Origin: Acidimicrobiales bacterium
GTDB lineage: Bacteria; Actinomycetota; Acidimicrobiia; Acidimicrobiales; SZUA-35
Assembly: GCA_020628065.1 (NCBI GenBank)
Contig: JAHDFR010000012.1
Location: 1 to 48,884, forward strand
Reading direction: 5' to 3'
DNA length: 48,884 bases
Shown: one piece after another, positions 8,253-15,785 of the stretch
Position numbering within the stretch: position 1 is the first letter of the stretch
How the letters are laid out: each line of letters starts with the position of its first letter
Notes under the pieces: generated by a model
The model's input: only the letters and a program-made list of their open reading frames with translations
Databases searched by the model: none
What the model was told of the DNA's origin: nothing
Translations under genes and position numbers: made by a program

Positions 8253-9577
8253 CCCTGCACTTTACTCGGTACCGAATGTCCGGTGCCCGGTCGAGGACCG
8301 CCGCTAACCGAACCGTTACCAAGCTCAGCCGCCAGCCCACCGGAGGGGTCCCGGCTCTCACTCACCGTGTAGATCGCCGCCGTCACCACGGTGGCGACAC
8401 CCATTAACACCAGGGTGACCGGCAACGAGATGGCTTCGGCCAACAGACCCAGTGGGGCGGCGGCGATACCAAAGCCGGCAAACGACAGCTGCATCAATGA
8501 CTGGACCCGGCCCTGGTGGGATTCATCGGCCAGTTGGAGAGCAAGGGTGTTCGACAGTGTCTGATAGACGGTGGTCATGGCTCCCACAACTGCCACGACA
8601 GCAAAGGCCACCCAGAACGAAGGTGCCAGTCCGAAGGCGATGACCCCAAGGCCAAAGCCAAAAGAGCCGATGACCATGGCCGACCGAGAGCGAGGCGAAT
8701 CGGCTCGACTGGCCAGCGGAACGGAAACAGCGACAGCGCCGATGGCGCTCCCGGTGCTGATAATGCCGACCCAGGCGTCGCCAAGGCCGTAAATGCCTTC
8801 GACCACTGCCGGGTAGAACGACACGTAGTTGAAGCCGAACATGATGATGCAGAACGAGGCCAAGACCAGCCGTCGAAGCGGCGGTCGGTCATTGACGTGA
8901 CGAACACCGTCGATGATGTCCTCGATCGGGCTTCGGGAGGCAGCCGACGTATCGGCGGCCGGGAAGCGGGGCATGGCGAACAGGTAGACGACGCTGACCA
9001 CCGAGAATACCGACGCCACCAGGTAGGCCCCACCGATGCCGAACAGGGCCCAACCGGCCAGCGCTCCGGCCAGGGAGGGGGCAAAAACTCTGGTGCCGTT
9101 CATGCTCAACAGGGACAGCGCAATGGCATTGCCGAGCTGCTCGCGACCCACCAGGTGGGCGGAGAAAGCCACTCGAGCCGGACCGAACAAGCCGAACGAC
9201 ATCCCCTGTACCACGGCAGAAACCAGCACCATCCAAAAGGCGGCGGCGTCGAGCAGCACGGCAACGCCGAGCAGGACCGACGAGATCACAATGCCCACCT
9301 GAGACACAACCAACATGGTGCGCTTATCGAAGCGGTCGGTGGCCACACCTCCCAAAGGGGTGGCCACCAGCAGCGTCAGCCCAAAGCAAAGATAGACCAG
9401 ACCCAGCGCACCTTCCCGCTCGGTGAGATCCCAGGCCAACAGACCACGCAGGACAAACTGCATTTGCACCGAGATGAAGGTGTAGAGGCCCGCCCACCAA
9501 AGTTTGCGGTAGTCATCGTTGCGTAGTGAGGCGAAGGCCGCGCTTTGGGCTCCGCGGTCCCGAAGGCGGCTAAACAT
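8249..9577 (-). CDS. MFS exporter, EntS-like
   Basis: 442-residue inner-membrane transporter of the major facilitator superfamily, with about 12 hydrophobic helices and the loop signature GGVATDRFDKRTMLVVSQ between helices 2 and 3. The opening LRNDDYRKLWWAGLYTFISVQMQ and the central domain resemble the MFS_3 group (EntS enterobactin exporter and related drug efflux proteins). ATG 9577 has TACACT 9 nt upstream. It is first in a two-gene unit, with the ferredoxin-like gene starting on its stop codon. Substrate unknown; a siderophore or other small secreted compound is possible. Confidence 0.82.
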   Translation of the reverse strand: MFSRLRDRGAQSAAFASLRNDDYRKLWWAGLYTFISVQMQFVLRGLLAWDLTEREGALGLVYLCFGLTLLVATPLGGVATDRFDKRTMLVVSQVGIVISSVLLGVAVLLDAAAFWMVLVSAVVQGMSFGLFGPARVAFSAHLVGREQLGNAIALSLLSMNGTRVFAPSLAGALAGWALFGIGGAYLVASVFSVVSVVYLFAMPRFPAADTSAASRSPIEDIIDGVRHVNDRPPLRRLVLASFCIIMFGFNYVSFYPAVVEGIYGLGDAWVGIISTGSAIGAVAVSVPLASRADSPRSRSAMVIGSFGFGLGVIAFGLAPSFWVAFAVVAVVGAMTTVYQTLSNTLALQLADESHQGRVQSLMQLSFAGFGIAAAPLGLLAEAISLPVTLVLMGVATVVTAAIYTVSESRDPSGGLAAELGNGSVSGGPRPGTGHSVPSKVQG

Positions 9578-9654
9578 GTTGTGAACAGTGTAGAAGTGGC
9601 CGCGATCACTAGACCCAATTTGGAGCCAGCGGTCACAGACCGGGGTCGGGAGTG

Positions 9655-11256
9655 TCAGTCATAGGTGGCTTCGATGAACCACTCTCCTCGTTCAATCATC
9701 AGCAGGTGGGCGGTGTCATCGTCGAGCGTCACCTGCATACGGGCTCGACGGCGTGAGGTCAGTGGATCCCACCAGCGTTGCTCAGCCGGCCAGGGACCGG
9801 CCCAGCCGGTGACCGACCGCCAACCTGGTTGGCCTTCAAGCCGTATCCGCACCGGAGTGGTGCTCAATTCTCCTCGACCACTCACCCGCACAACATTCTG
9901 CGAGGCGTCAACCAACTCCACCGGTTGAGCGTCAAGGCTTATCCGCACCGGTGATGGGGGCGGTATCCGGCCGGGCCACGGCTCGGTCAGTTTGTCAGGA
10001 GTGACGGCGGGGCGCTCCTCAGCCAGGTCAACAGCGGCGGCCGGGATCATGCGTAGTTGCTCCCCGGCGGCCAAACCGCCTTTGAACTCGGGGACGGTTA
10101 CGGCGTCGGCCCCGATCAAGGCTTGAAGGCGAGCCACCACCCTGGTGACATCTTCAACCCGCGAAGTGTCGGCACCCCAGAATCCGAGTTGCCGGCCGAC
10201 GGCGGGCACAACCTCATCGGGAATGATGGTGATCCGAAGAATCCCCGATGATGGTCGGGCGTGTTGAGCCTGATTGAGCCAACCATCCAACTGCCACCGG
10301 GCTCGATCAGCCACCGCTGCCGCCGACAACGTTCCCTGGTGGCGCCACAACCTCATGTGCCGCTCTCCAGCCTCGGTTTCGATCTCGATGGCCACTCGAG
10401 TGCACGCCAAACCCTGGCGACCCAACTCTCCGTGAAGATCCTCGGCCAGCGATCTGATGATGAGGGCGCATTGGTCAACCCGATCGGCCGGAGGTTCCAA
10501 CGTCCAGCTGACGGCCAAGTCGGGAGCGGGGGAACGAAGGTCAGGTGGATGATCATCTTCACCTCGGGCAAGCCGGTGAGCCAACCGCCCTTCAGCGCCG
10601 AAACGGCCAAGCACATCAGCTGTTTCCAGTGCGGCGAACCGACCCAGAGTGATCAAACCCAGACGACTTAATACTCCGGTCAGCTCGGGCATCTCCAACG
10701 CTCCGATTGGCAGCGGGGACAGGAACGTTGCCCCTGCTCCGGCGTCGATGACCGTTAGATCAATCGACTCATCTTGAGAATCAACATGATGTTCGACCGG
10801 GCAACACCGGGCGGCTAGACGGGCGGCGAAGACCCCATCGGCTACGGCTACGCTCACCCGACCGTGGCGGGCTAACGCCGGAGTTACGCATTCGGCCACT
10901 GCTGCCACCATCGCCCGGTCACCGCCGAAGTACCTCGACGGACCTCGACTAGGGAATCCCACCAGACCCGGCCCGGTCAGTTCAACGCGAGGTGTTATGT
11001 CCATCAGAGCCTCAACGACGGGTTCGAACAGCCTGGCTTCGCGCTCCACGTCTCTGTCCAATAAGGCAAGCTCAGGACAGCGGCTCTGCGCTTCCCGCCT
11101 TCGTTGACCGGTGGCCACCCCTTCGTTCCTGGCCGCGGCGGAACAAGCCACCACCCGATTGTTGACCACTACCGCCGCCGGTTCGTCAGCGGGAATACCC
11201 CAAGCCACAATCGGCCAATCGGGGCACCACACGACGACCATTCGTGTTCCCGGCAT
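9655..11256 (-). CDS. imuB: ImuB, inactive Y-family polymerase homologue
   Basis: 533-residue DNA polymerase Y-family protein. It opens with RMVVVWCPDWPIVAWG followed by AVVVNNRVVACSAAARNEGVATGQRRREAQSRCPEL, as ImuB does. ImuB lacks catalytic acidic residues and acts as a hub joining ImuA' and DnaE2 to the beta clamp for SOS mutagenesis. ATG 11256 lies 2 nt after the imuA' stop, with GGGAG inside the imuA' end as RBS. No dnaE2 is in the window; in many actinobacteria it lies elsewhere. The C-terminal 150 residues (from about RISLDAQPVELVD) form the usual extra domain ending in RMQVTLDDDTAHLLMIERGEWFIEATYD. Confidence 0.88.
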   Translation of the reverse strand: MPGTRMVVVWCPDWPIVAWGIPADEPAAVVVNNRVVACSAAARNEGVATGQRRREAQSRCPELALLDRDVEREARLFEPVVEALMDITPRVELTGPGLVGFPSRGPSRYFGGDRAMVAAVAECVTPALARHGRVSVAVADGVFAARLAARCCPVEHHVDSQDESIDLTVIDAGAGATFLSPLPIGALEMPELTGVLSRLGLITLGRFAALETADVLGRFGAEGRLAHRLARGEDDHPPDLRSPAPDLAVSWTLEPPADRVDQCALIIRSLAEDLHGELGRQGLACTRVAIEIETEAGERHMRLWRHQGTLSAAAVADRARWQLDGWLNQAQHARPSSGILRITIIPDEVVPAVGRQLGFWGADTSRVEDVTRVVARLQALIGADAVTVPEFKGGLAAGEQLRMIPAAAVDLAEERPAVTPDKLTEPWPGRIPPPSPVRISLDAQPVELVDASQNVVRVSGRGELSTTPVRIRLEGQPGWRSVTGWAGPWPAEQRWWDPLTSRRRARMQVTLDDDTAHLLMIERGEWFIEATYD

Positions 11257-11258
11257 CT

Positions 11259-12110
11259 CTAGTTCACTCCCTCAGTGTTCTTGTTGGCTGCACACTTTTT
11301 CGCTGTAGAACTTTCGGCCGTATAACTTTTGGCCGTATACCTTCTTGCCGTGCTCTGTTCGTCGATATGGATTTCCAGATGTTGATCGACTCCTGGGGCC
11401 CGGCGACCGGATGCCTCGATAAGGAGTCTCCGCTCCCGTAGGTAGCCGTGCCCCTGACCCAGCCCCGACCACGTCTGCCGGGCCACAAGTGCGATGTCCA
11501 TGGCTGTGGGCCAGCTGCGCCCACCGTCGAGGTGTATGAGAACGGTCTCCTGTTCCCTCGCCCGGGCTTGAAGCCTCCTGGCTTCCCGGGCTCGAACCGG
11601 CCGAGAGGGGTTCAGACAGACAACATCAACTGCCTCGACCAGAGCAGCCACCACCACCGCCCACCGTTCAACCGGTGGAGTCTCCACCATCAACAGCCGA
11701 CTCATGGGGACACCGAATTCATGGGCGGCAGCCAAACCCAGCTCTTCCAACCCGACACAGGCCAACCAGCAACCAGTGGCGACGCTTTGCCCTTCAGTGG
11801 CATAGCGGTCGGCAGGCTCACCAACAAGATCGGCCAGCAGCATCATGGCCAAACTCCACCCGCCGGTTCCGGAAAGCCCCAATGACCACCCAGGCCGCAC
11901 GGCAGGCAGAATACGGCCCAACGGCTCCGATATTGCACGGGTCTGCCCGCTTCGCTCATGAGCAAGCGTGATTGGCATCACCCGATTGCGTAGAGCAACC
12001 AGATCCGCCCCAGACTGTTTTCCGGAGCCCGTTACGCCCGACACACCGACAGCTTCGACAGTCTTCAAGCTCTTCGAAAGCTGGTTGGAGGCGGAAGAAG
12101 TCGGAGCCAC
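11259..12110 (-). CDS. imuA': ImuA'-like RecA-fold mutasome protein
   Basis: 283-residue RecA-fold relative found upstream of imuB in actinobacteria and needed for DnaE2/ImuB translesion mutagenesis. Recognisable parts: PITLAHERSGQTRAISEPLGRILPAVRPGWSLGLSGTGGWSLAMMLLADLV (Walker-A-like region but without a canonical GxxxxGK[ST]) and GCWLACVGLEELGLAAAHEFGVPMSRLLMVETP. I set the start at GTG 12110, not the far upstream codon at 12218, because a LexA box and a -10 TATAGT lie immediately before it; any earlier start would put the operator inside the gene. The C-terminal tail carries a 15-bp tandem repeat giving YTAKS-type pentapeptides. Confidence 0.8.
   Translation of the reverse strand: MAPTSSASNQLSKSLKTVEAVGVSGVTGSGKQSGADLVALRNRVMPITLAHERSGQTRAISEPLGRILPAVRPGWSLGLSGTGGWSLAMMLLADLVGEPADRYATEGQSVATGCWLACVGLEELGLAAAHEFGVPMSRLLMVETPPVERWAVVVAALVEAVDVVCLNPSRPVRAREARRLQARAREQETVLIHLDGGRSWPTAMDIALVARQTWSGLGQGHGYLRERRLLIEASGRRAPGVDQHLEIHIDEQSTARRYTAKSYTAESSTAKKCAANKNTEGVN
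11297..11356. repeat. Four 15-bp tandem units in the imuA' 3' end
   Basis: Units at 11297-11311, 11312-11326, 11327-11341 and 11342-11356 follow TTYTBGCCGTATAAC on the plus strand. They encode the tail RRYTA-KSYTA-ESSTA-KKCA, just before the stop and imuB. Confidence 0.85.
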
Positions 12111-12116
12111 CAGTCC

Positions 12117-12122
12117 ACTATA
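12117..12122 (-). promoter_or_regulatory. -10 element TATAGT of imuA'-imuB
   Basis: Near-consensus TATAGT lies 6 nt before GTG 12110, directly next to the LexA box. Repressor binding would block RNA polymerase. Confidence 0.65.
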
Positions 12123-12138
12123 GAGAACACATGTTCGA
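12123..12138 (-). promoter_or_regulatory. LexA (SOS) box upstream of imuA'
   Basis: The plus strand reads GAGAACACATGTTCGA against the actinobacterial/mycobacterial consensus TCGAACNNNNGTTCGA: 14 of 16 positions fit (N positions counted as matches), with both GAAC and GTTC cores intact. It sits between the -10 of imuA' and thpR. Confidence 0.75.
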
Positions 12139-12218
12139 TCAAGCCACCCGAGTGTCAAGATCACCCAGACGACATCGGCTACCCCGTCCAACTCCCTCCT
12201 AACACCCCTTCGAGGCAA

Positions 12219-12812
12219 GTGTCATCACCCCGACTCTTCATCGGTTTCCGGCTCCCGGCACCCATCCGAGAGCACCTGATCGAGATTCAAAACGATCTAC
12301 GATCCAGCGCCCCCTCGTCTCGACTCGACTGGACGGGAATCCGCTGGACTGCCCACGAAAATCTGCATCTCACCGTCCGTTACCTGGGGCCGACCGACGA
12401 AGCCATCGTGCCCGAGCTACTGGACGGTCTCGACCGCCTGGCCGGATCCCACTCCCCTATTGGTCTGACCTTGAACGACCTCGGCTACTTTCCCGACCCG
12501 AACCGTCCACGCGTTCTCTGGATCGGTGTCAGCGGGCAGCTAGCCGAGCTGCACGCCCTTCGAGCCACCGTGGACAGCATCGTCGACCCCTACTTCGGCC
12601 CCGACCCCCGGGGCTTCAAACCACACATCACCTTGGCTTACCTGGACTCCACCGAACCTCACACCACTCAATTCACCAGCGCGGCCCACCATTCGTTCAA
12701 CCACAAAACCTTCACCCTCGACACGCTCTGCCTGATCCGAAGCGAACGTAGTGGCCGACAAACCGACTACATCGACGTAGTGACCTGGAAACTGGGTCCA
12801 GCCGTTCACTGA
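12219..12812 (+). CDS. thpR: RNA 2',3'-cyclic phosphodiesterase (2H family)
   Basis: 197 residues of the LigT/ThpR 2H phosphoesterase family, which opens 2',3'-cyclic phosphates on RNA ends to 2'-phosphates. The two HxTx catalytic motifs are present: HLTV in ENLHLTVRYLG and HITL in KPHITLAYL. The opening PRLFIGFRLPAPIREHL is typical. The start is GTG 12219 with GAGG 3 nt before it. It is divergent from imuA' about 80 bp from the LexA box, so SOS control of thpR is possible but the box is far from the expected promoter. Confidence 0.88.
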   Translation: MSSPRLFIGFRLPAPIREHLIEIQNDLRSSAPSSRLDWTGIRWTAHENLHLTVRYLGPTDEAIVPELLDGLDRLAGSHSPIGLTLNDLGYFPDPNRPRVLWIGVSGQLAELHALRATVDSIVDPYFGPDPRGFKPHITLAYLDSTEPHTTQFTSAAHHSFNHKTFTLDTLCLIRSERSGRQTDYIDVVTWKLGPAVH

Positions 12813-12838
12813 ACAACCAATCGCAAGCCAAGCCCAAC

Positions 12839-12897
12839 CGGTCAGGCCAGATCAGGTCAGGCCAGGTCGCGTCAAAATCAGGTCACGTCAGGTCAGG
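12839..12897. repeat. Degenerate CAGGTCA-type repeats
   Basis: Between thpR and the GHMP kinase, running into the last codons of the kinase, the plus strand repeats CAGGYCA/CAGGTCR with slight changes about seven times. It looks like slippage-born simple sequence; no hairpin of note. Confidence 0.6.
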
Positions 12898-13931
12898 TTG
12901 ACCACTTCGGCATCGATGGCGGCCATAGCAGCTCGAATGGTCTCAAGGTGCTCGACATCGCGGTAGACCCCGACAACGGCTCCACCCGAACCGCCAAACG
13001 TGGTCGGGGCATCGCACTCAGAGGCAACATCAACCAATTCCAGTTGATGCTCGGACACCGGGGCCAGTTGGCGACGCAGTCGCATGTTCTCGGCCAACAA
13101 CTGTCCGAAACCGTGAGGGTTGCGCCACCGCAAAGCCGCCTCTCCCTCCACCGCCAACCCGGCCAATCGGTGCAGAAGATCTCTAACCGTGGCGTCGCCG
13201 CTGTCGAACCGCTCCCGCAACACCGAGTGGAAACGGTCGCTCGGTTCGGCCGATGACGGCCGGAAAGCCACGAACAGCGGCGGCAGGTCGGCGCTGTCAA
13301 TAGTTCGATACTGACCGTGACTCACCCCGAAACGGGCGTTGGTGGTCATTCGACCGAAGTCCATGGCCACCAGTCCACCCATGGTCTGCACCACTCGATC
13401 CTGCAGACCGGCTGAGAGGCCCAGCTCATCGGCTTCCACCGCCAGGGCCACCGAGGCCAGAACTTCATCCGGCACCGACGGCAGTGCCGATACCGAAGAC
13501 TCACCCGAGTCACCATTGGCCAGATCAATCAAACAACGAAGCGTGGCGATTACCAGCGCCGATGACCCGGCCAGGCCGACTTGGCGGGGAATCGTTGTTC
13601 GGTAGCTCAGGGTGAACGTGTGCTCTCGAAATCGCTCCAGTGCCGCCTCGTCGACCACGCTCGACAGGAGATTCACGAACGTCCGAATGGATGCCGCCAA
13701 CAACTGCGGTCCGGTGCCGTACCCCTCGGCGTCCACCCGCTCAACCAAATCGCCGACCGACTCCCACTCCGGCCGGTCGGTCGGCTGAGGAACGATCTCC
13801 AGTCGATTTGACGGCGTAGCTTCGACGGTGGCGGCAAACCGGGTCACCGCTAACGACAACGTCCGGCCGCCATACCCGTCGGAGGGATTACCAAGCAGAC
13901 CCACTCGCGCTGGAACCGAATGGGAAATCAC
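12888..13931 (-). CDS. GHMP kinase, glucuronokinase-like
   Basis: 347 residues of the GHMP small-molecule kinase superfamily. The N-terminal PARVGLLGNPSDGYGGRTLSLAV closely resembles plant glucuronokinase (GlcA to GlcA-1-phosphate). The ATP-binding motif 2 IPRQVGLAGSSALVIATLRCLIDL and the C-terminal motif 3 TFGGSGGAVVGVY are intact. FLAGLQDRV-like residues (GLSAGLQDRVVQTMGGLVAMDF) hold the usual catalytic Asp. No UDP-sugar pyrophosphorylase or uronate genes are adjacent, so the sugar acid is not certain; a galactokinase- or mevalonate-like substrate cannot be excluded. GTG 13931 has no nearby -10 and lies 40 nt after the upstream small gene, so the two are probably co-transcribed. Confidence 0.75.
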   Translation of the reverse strand: MISHSVPARVGLLGNPSDGYGGRTLSLAVTRFAATVEATPSNRLEIVPQPTDRPEWESVGDLVERVDAEGYGTGPQLLAASIRTFVNLLSSVVDEAALERFREHTFTLSYRTTIPRQVGLAGSSALVIATLRCLIDLANGDSGESSVSALPSVPDEVLASVALAVEADELGLSAGLQDRVVQTMGGLVAMDFGRMTTNARFGVSHGQYRTIDSADLPPLFVAFRPSSAEPSDRFHSVLRERFDSGDATVRDLLHRLAGLAVEGEAALRWRNPHGFGQLLAENMRLRRQLAPVSEHQLELVDVASECDAPTTFGGSGGAVVGVYRDVEHLETIRAAMAAIDAEVVNLT

Positions 13932-13971
13932 GACTCAGCCCAAAAACGATGGGGTGGAAGATCCGGCTCGA

Positions 13972-14298
13972 TCAGCCTTCGGCGCCGAACGACTCCGGCG
14001 TCGGCACCTCGACGCCCGGCTTGTAGTAGGTGTAGAGATCCTCCAACACCTCTTTGAGTCCGGCCGAGTCGCCTTTGCGGAGTTTCACCGTCACCGTCTG
14101 GGAGTACACGTGGACCTCGGCCGCCTTCCCGGTGGCAAACAGCGCCTTGGCAATCTGGTCCGGCGGACGGTCCTGATAGATCTCTTCGTCTACCCGGTAG
14201 CTCTCATGACCCATACCGGTAAAGCTGCGGTTGGTCTCGAACCGGACGTAGCCCGACCGGTTGCTGGGCATCTCTATGACGGTTACTGGTTCACCCAC
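13972..14298 (-). CDS. Small conserved protein, possible Nfu N-terminal domain
   Basis: 108 residues starting EPVTVIEMPSNRSGYVRFETNRSFTGMGHESYR. The short strand-helix pattern ending in AKALFATGKAAEVHVYSQTVTVKL recalls the Nfu/NifU N-terminal scaffold domain (PF08712), where a similar stretch reads 'LF...GV..V....N.ITV'. No cysteine is present, as expected for that domain alone, so cluster assembly by this protein alone is unlikely. The start is GTG 14298 with TACCAT 8 nt upstream. It sits between the aminotransferase and the GHMP kinase, all on the minus strand. The family link is tentative. Confidence 0.5.
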   Translation of the reverse strand: MGEPVTVIEMPSNRSGYVRFETNRSFTGMGHESYRVDEEIYQDRPPDQIAKALFATGKAAEVHVYSQTVTVKLRKGDSAGLKEVLEDLYTYYKPGVEVPTPESFGAEG

Positions 14299-14306
14299 AG
14301 TAGAAG

Positions 14307-14312
14307 ATGGTA
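14307..14312 (-). promoter_or_regulatory. -10 element TACCAT of the Nfu-N-like gene
   Basis: TACCAT lies 8 nt before GTG 14298; no SD. Confidence 0.4.
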
Positions 14313-14327
14313 TCGCGGTCGGAATTG

Positions 14328-15593
14328 TTAGCGGAGGTGGCTGCTGATGGCGATTGTGGCCGCTTCGATACCCGAGCCTCCGAGCGGGGCACCCATCGAC
14401 CGGAAACAGGCCTCAACAGTGGCCAACGTTCCCAGAATGGAAGGGGCGTCGCCGTGTCCCATGTGCCCGATGCGGAAGGCCCGATCAACGAAGTCACCCA
14501 AACCTCGACCCAGGGTCAACCCGGCCTGATAGCGGGTCATCTCCCGTAGTCGTCCGGCGTCGACCGAGCCGGTCAAAATGGTGGTCACCGCGGTGGAACG
14601 AAAAGCCGGGTCGGCGATGTTGAACTCGACAACGCCCGGCGATGCCCAGGCATCGACGGCCGCCCAGACGGCTGAAGCCAGCATCTCGTGCCGCCTCCAT
14701 ATGGCTTCGAGTCCACCTTCCTCGGCGATCATGTCCAAGGCTTCGACCATGGCGAACAGGTGCGACACCGGGGGTGTACCGGCGTAGATCTCGTAGTGGG
14801 CGGAAGGGTTGATACGGTCGGCCCACTCGGTGTAGCCACTACGCAATCCGGCGTTCTCGTAGGCGGCCAGCGCACGCTCGCCGGCCCAGACGAAACCCAA
14901 ACCCGGCGGAACCATGAGACCCTTCTGTGATGCGCCGACGGTCAGATCCACTCCCCAGGCGTCCATCTCGTAGCGTTCGCAACCAAGCGAGGCGATGCAA
15001 TCGACCATGAACATGGCCGGATGTTCGGCGCCGTCTATCGCCGCCCGCAGCGCCGCAATGTCGTTCCGCACGCTGGAAGCGGTGTCGGTCTGCACACACA
15101 GCACCGCCTTGATCTCGTGATCGCTGTCCTCCTCCAGGCGGGCCTGGAGTGCGGCGGGGTCCACCGGTGTCCGGTTTGTCCCGGGAAGGACCTCGACGTC
15201 CACTCCGGACTTTTCAGCCATGTAGCCCCAGATAACGGCGAACGGCCCGGACTCACAGACCAGTACCTTGTCTCCGGCACTCATCGTGTTGTCGACGGCC
15301 ATCTGCCAGGCGGCGTGGCCGTTGCCGATGATCATGAAGGCTTTGCCGGTCGTTCCGGCCAGGACCGGCAGCTCGGCGAGAATGCGGTCGCTGACATCAA
15401 CCAGAGCACCTTCGTAGATGTCGGTCATGGGGTGGCTCATAGCCCGCAAAACCCGATCCGGGATGTTTGACGGTCCCGGGATAGCCATGTTGTCCCGCCC
15501 CCAGGAGAGGGGTCCTCGAATTGCGGCGCCGGCGCCGTTTGAGGTGCCGTCTGAGTCGATGGCGGGCTCTGATCCGCTTGATTGTTTGGCCAT
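14328..15593 (-). CDS. PLP aminotransferase, alanine-glyoxylate/serine-pyruvate type
   Basis: 421-residue class V aminotransferase. The N-terminal MAIPGPSNIPDRVLRAMSHPMTD signature is that of the alanine-glyoxylate / serine-glyoxylate group. The Schiff-base lysine is K224 in LTVGASQKGLMVPPGLGF, preceded by FMVDCIASLGCERYEMDAWGVD with the PLP-pyridine Asp. The C-terminus GRGLGDFVDRAFRIGHMGHGD is also typical. Start ATG 15593 is chosen because TAGTCT lies 7 nt upstream; ATG 15488 would trim the N-terminal tail. The open frame to 16280 is antisense to the beta-helix gene and not real. Photorespiratory-type glyoxylate or serine metabolism is the likely role. Confidence 0.85.
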   Translation of the reverse strand: MAKQSSGSEPAIDSDGTSNGAGAAIRGPLSWGRDNMAIPGPSNIPDRVLRAMSHPMTDIYEGALVDVSDRILAELPVLAGTTGKAFMIIGNGHAAWQMAVDNTMSAGDKVLVCESGPFAVIWGYMAEKSGVDVEVLPGTNRTPVDPAALQARLEEDSDHEIKAVLCVQTDTASSVRNDIAALRAAIDGAEHPAMFMVDCIASLGCERYEMDAWGVDLTVGASQKGLMVPPGLGFVWAGERALAAYENAGLRSGYTEWADRINPSAHYEIYAGTPPVSHLFAMVEALDMIAEEGGLEAIWRRHEMLASAVWAAVDAWASPGVVEFNIADPAFRSTAVTTILTGSVDAGRLREMTRYQAGLTLGRGLGDFVDRAFRIGHMGHGDAPSILGTLATVEACFRSMGAPLGGSGIEAATIAISSHLR

Positions 15594-15600
15594 TGCCGTC

Positions 15601-15606
15601 AGACTA
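15601..15606 (-). promoter_or_regulatory. -10 element TAGTCT of the aminotransferase
   Basis: TAGTCT lies 7 nt before ATG 15593; supports the longer start. Confidence 0.45.
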
Positions 15607-15750
15607 TCCCAGCTGAGCCAACCCCTCTTAGCCCGGCACCGGGTTGATAGGCACAGCCGATAGGCACAGTTGACAGGCCCAGGGGTGCACCGCCTAGGGT
15701 CCGTCGGCCCTGTGGGCCACGGAAAACCAACCCGACTGACGTTGCCATCA

Positions 15751-15779
15751 TTGTCCGCCACCAACCCGGCACCTACCAT
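15751..15779 (+). promoter_or_regulatory. -35 TTGTCC / -10 TACCAT of the first beta-helix gene
   Basis: TTGTCC (15751-15756), a 17-nt spacer and TACCAT (15774-15779) precede GTG 15786 by 6 nt, one of the few promoters here with a plausible -35. Confidence 0.55.
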
Positions 15780-15785
15780 TTCGAC

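Noticed and set aside
8516-9526. 336-residue open frame opposite the MFS gene
   Set aside because: Composition is a GC-rich antisense shadow (Gln/His/Arg-rich) without any family motif, while the minus strand has a clear MFS protein.
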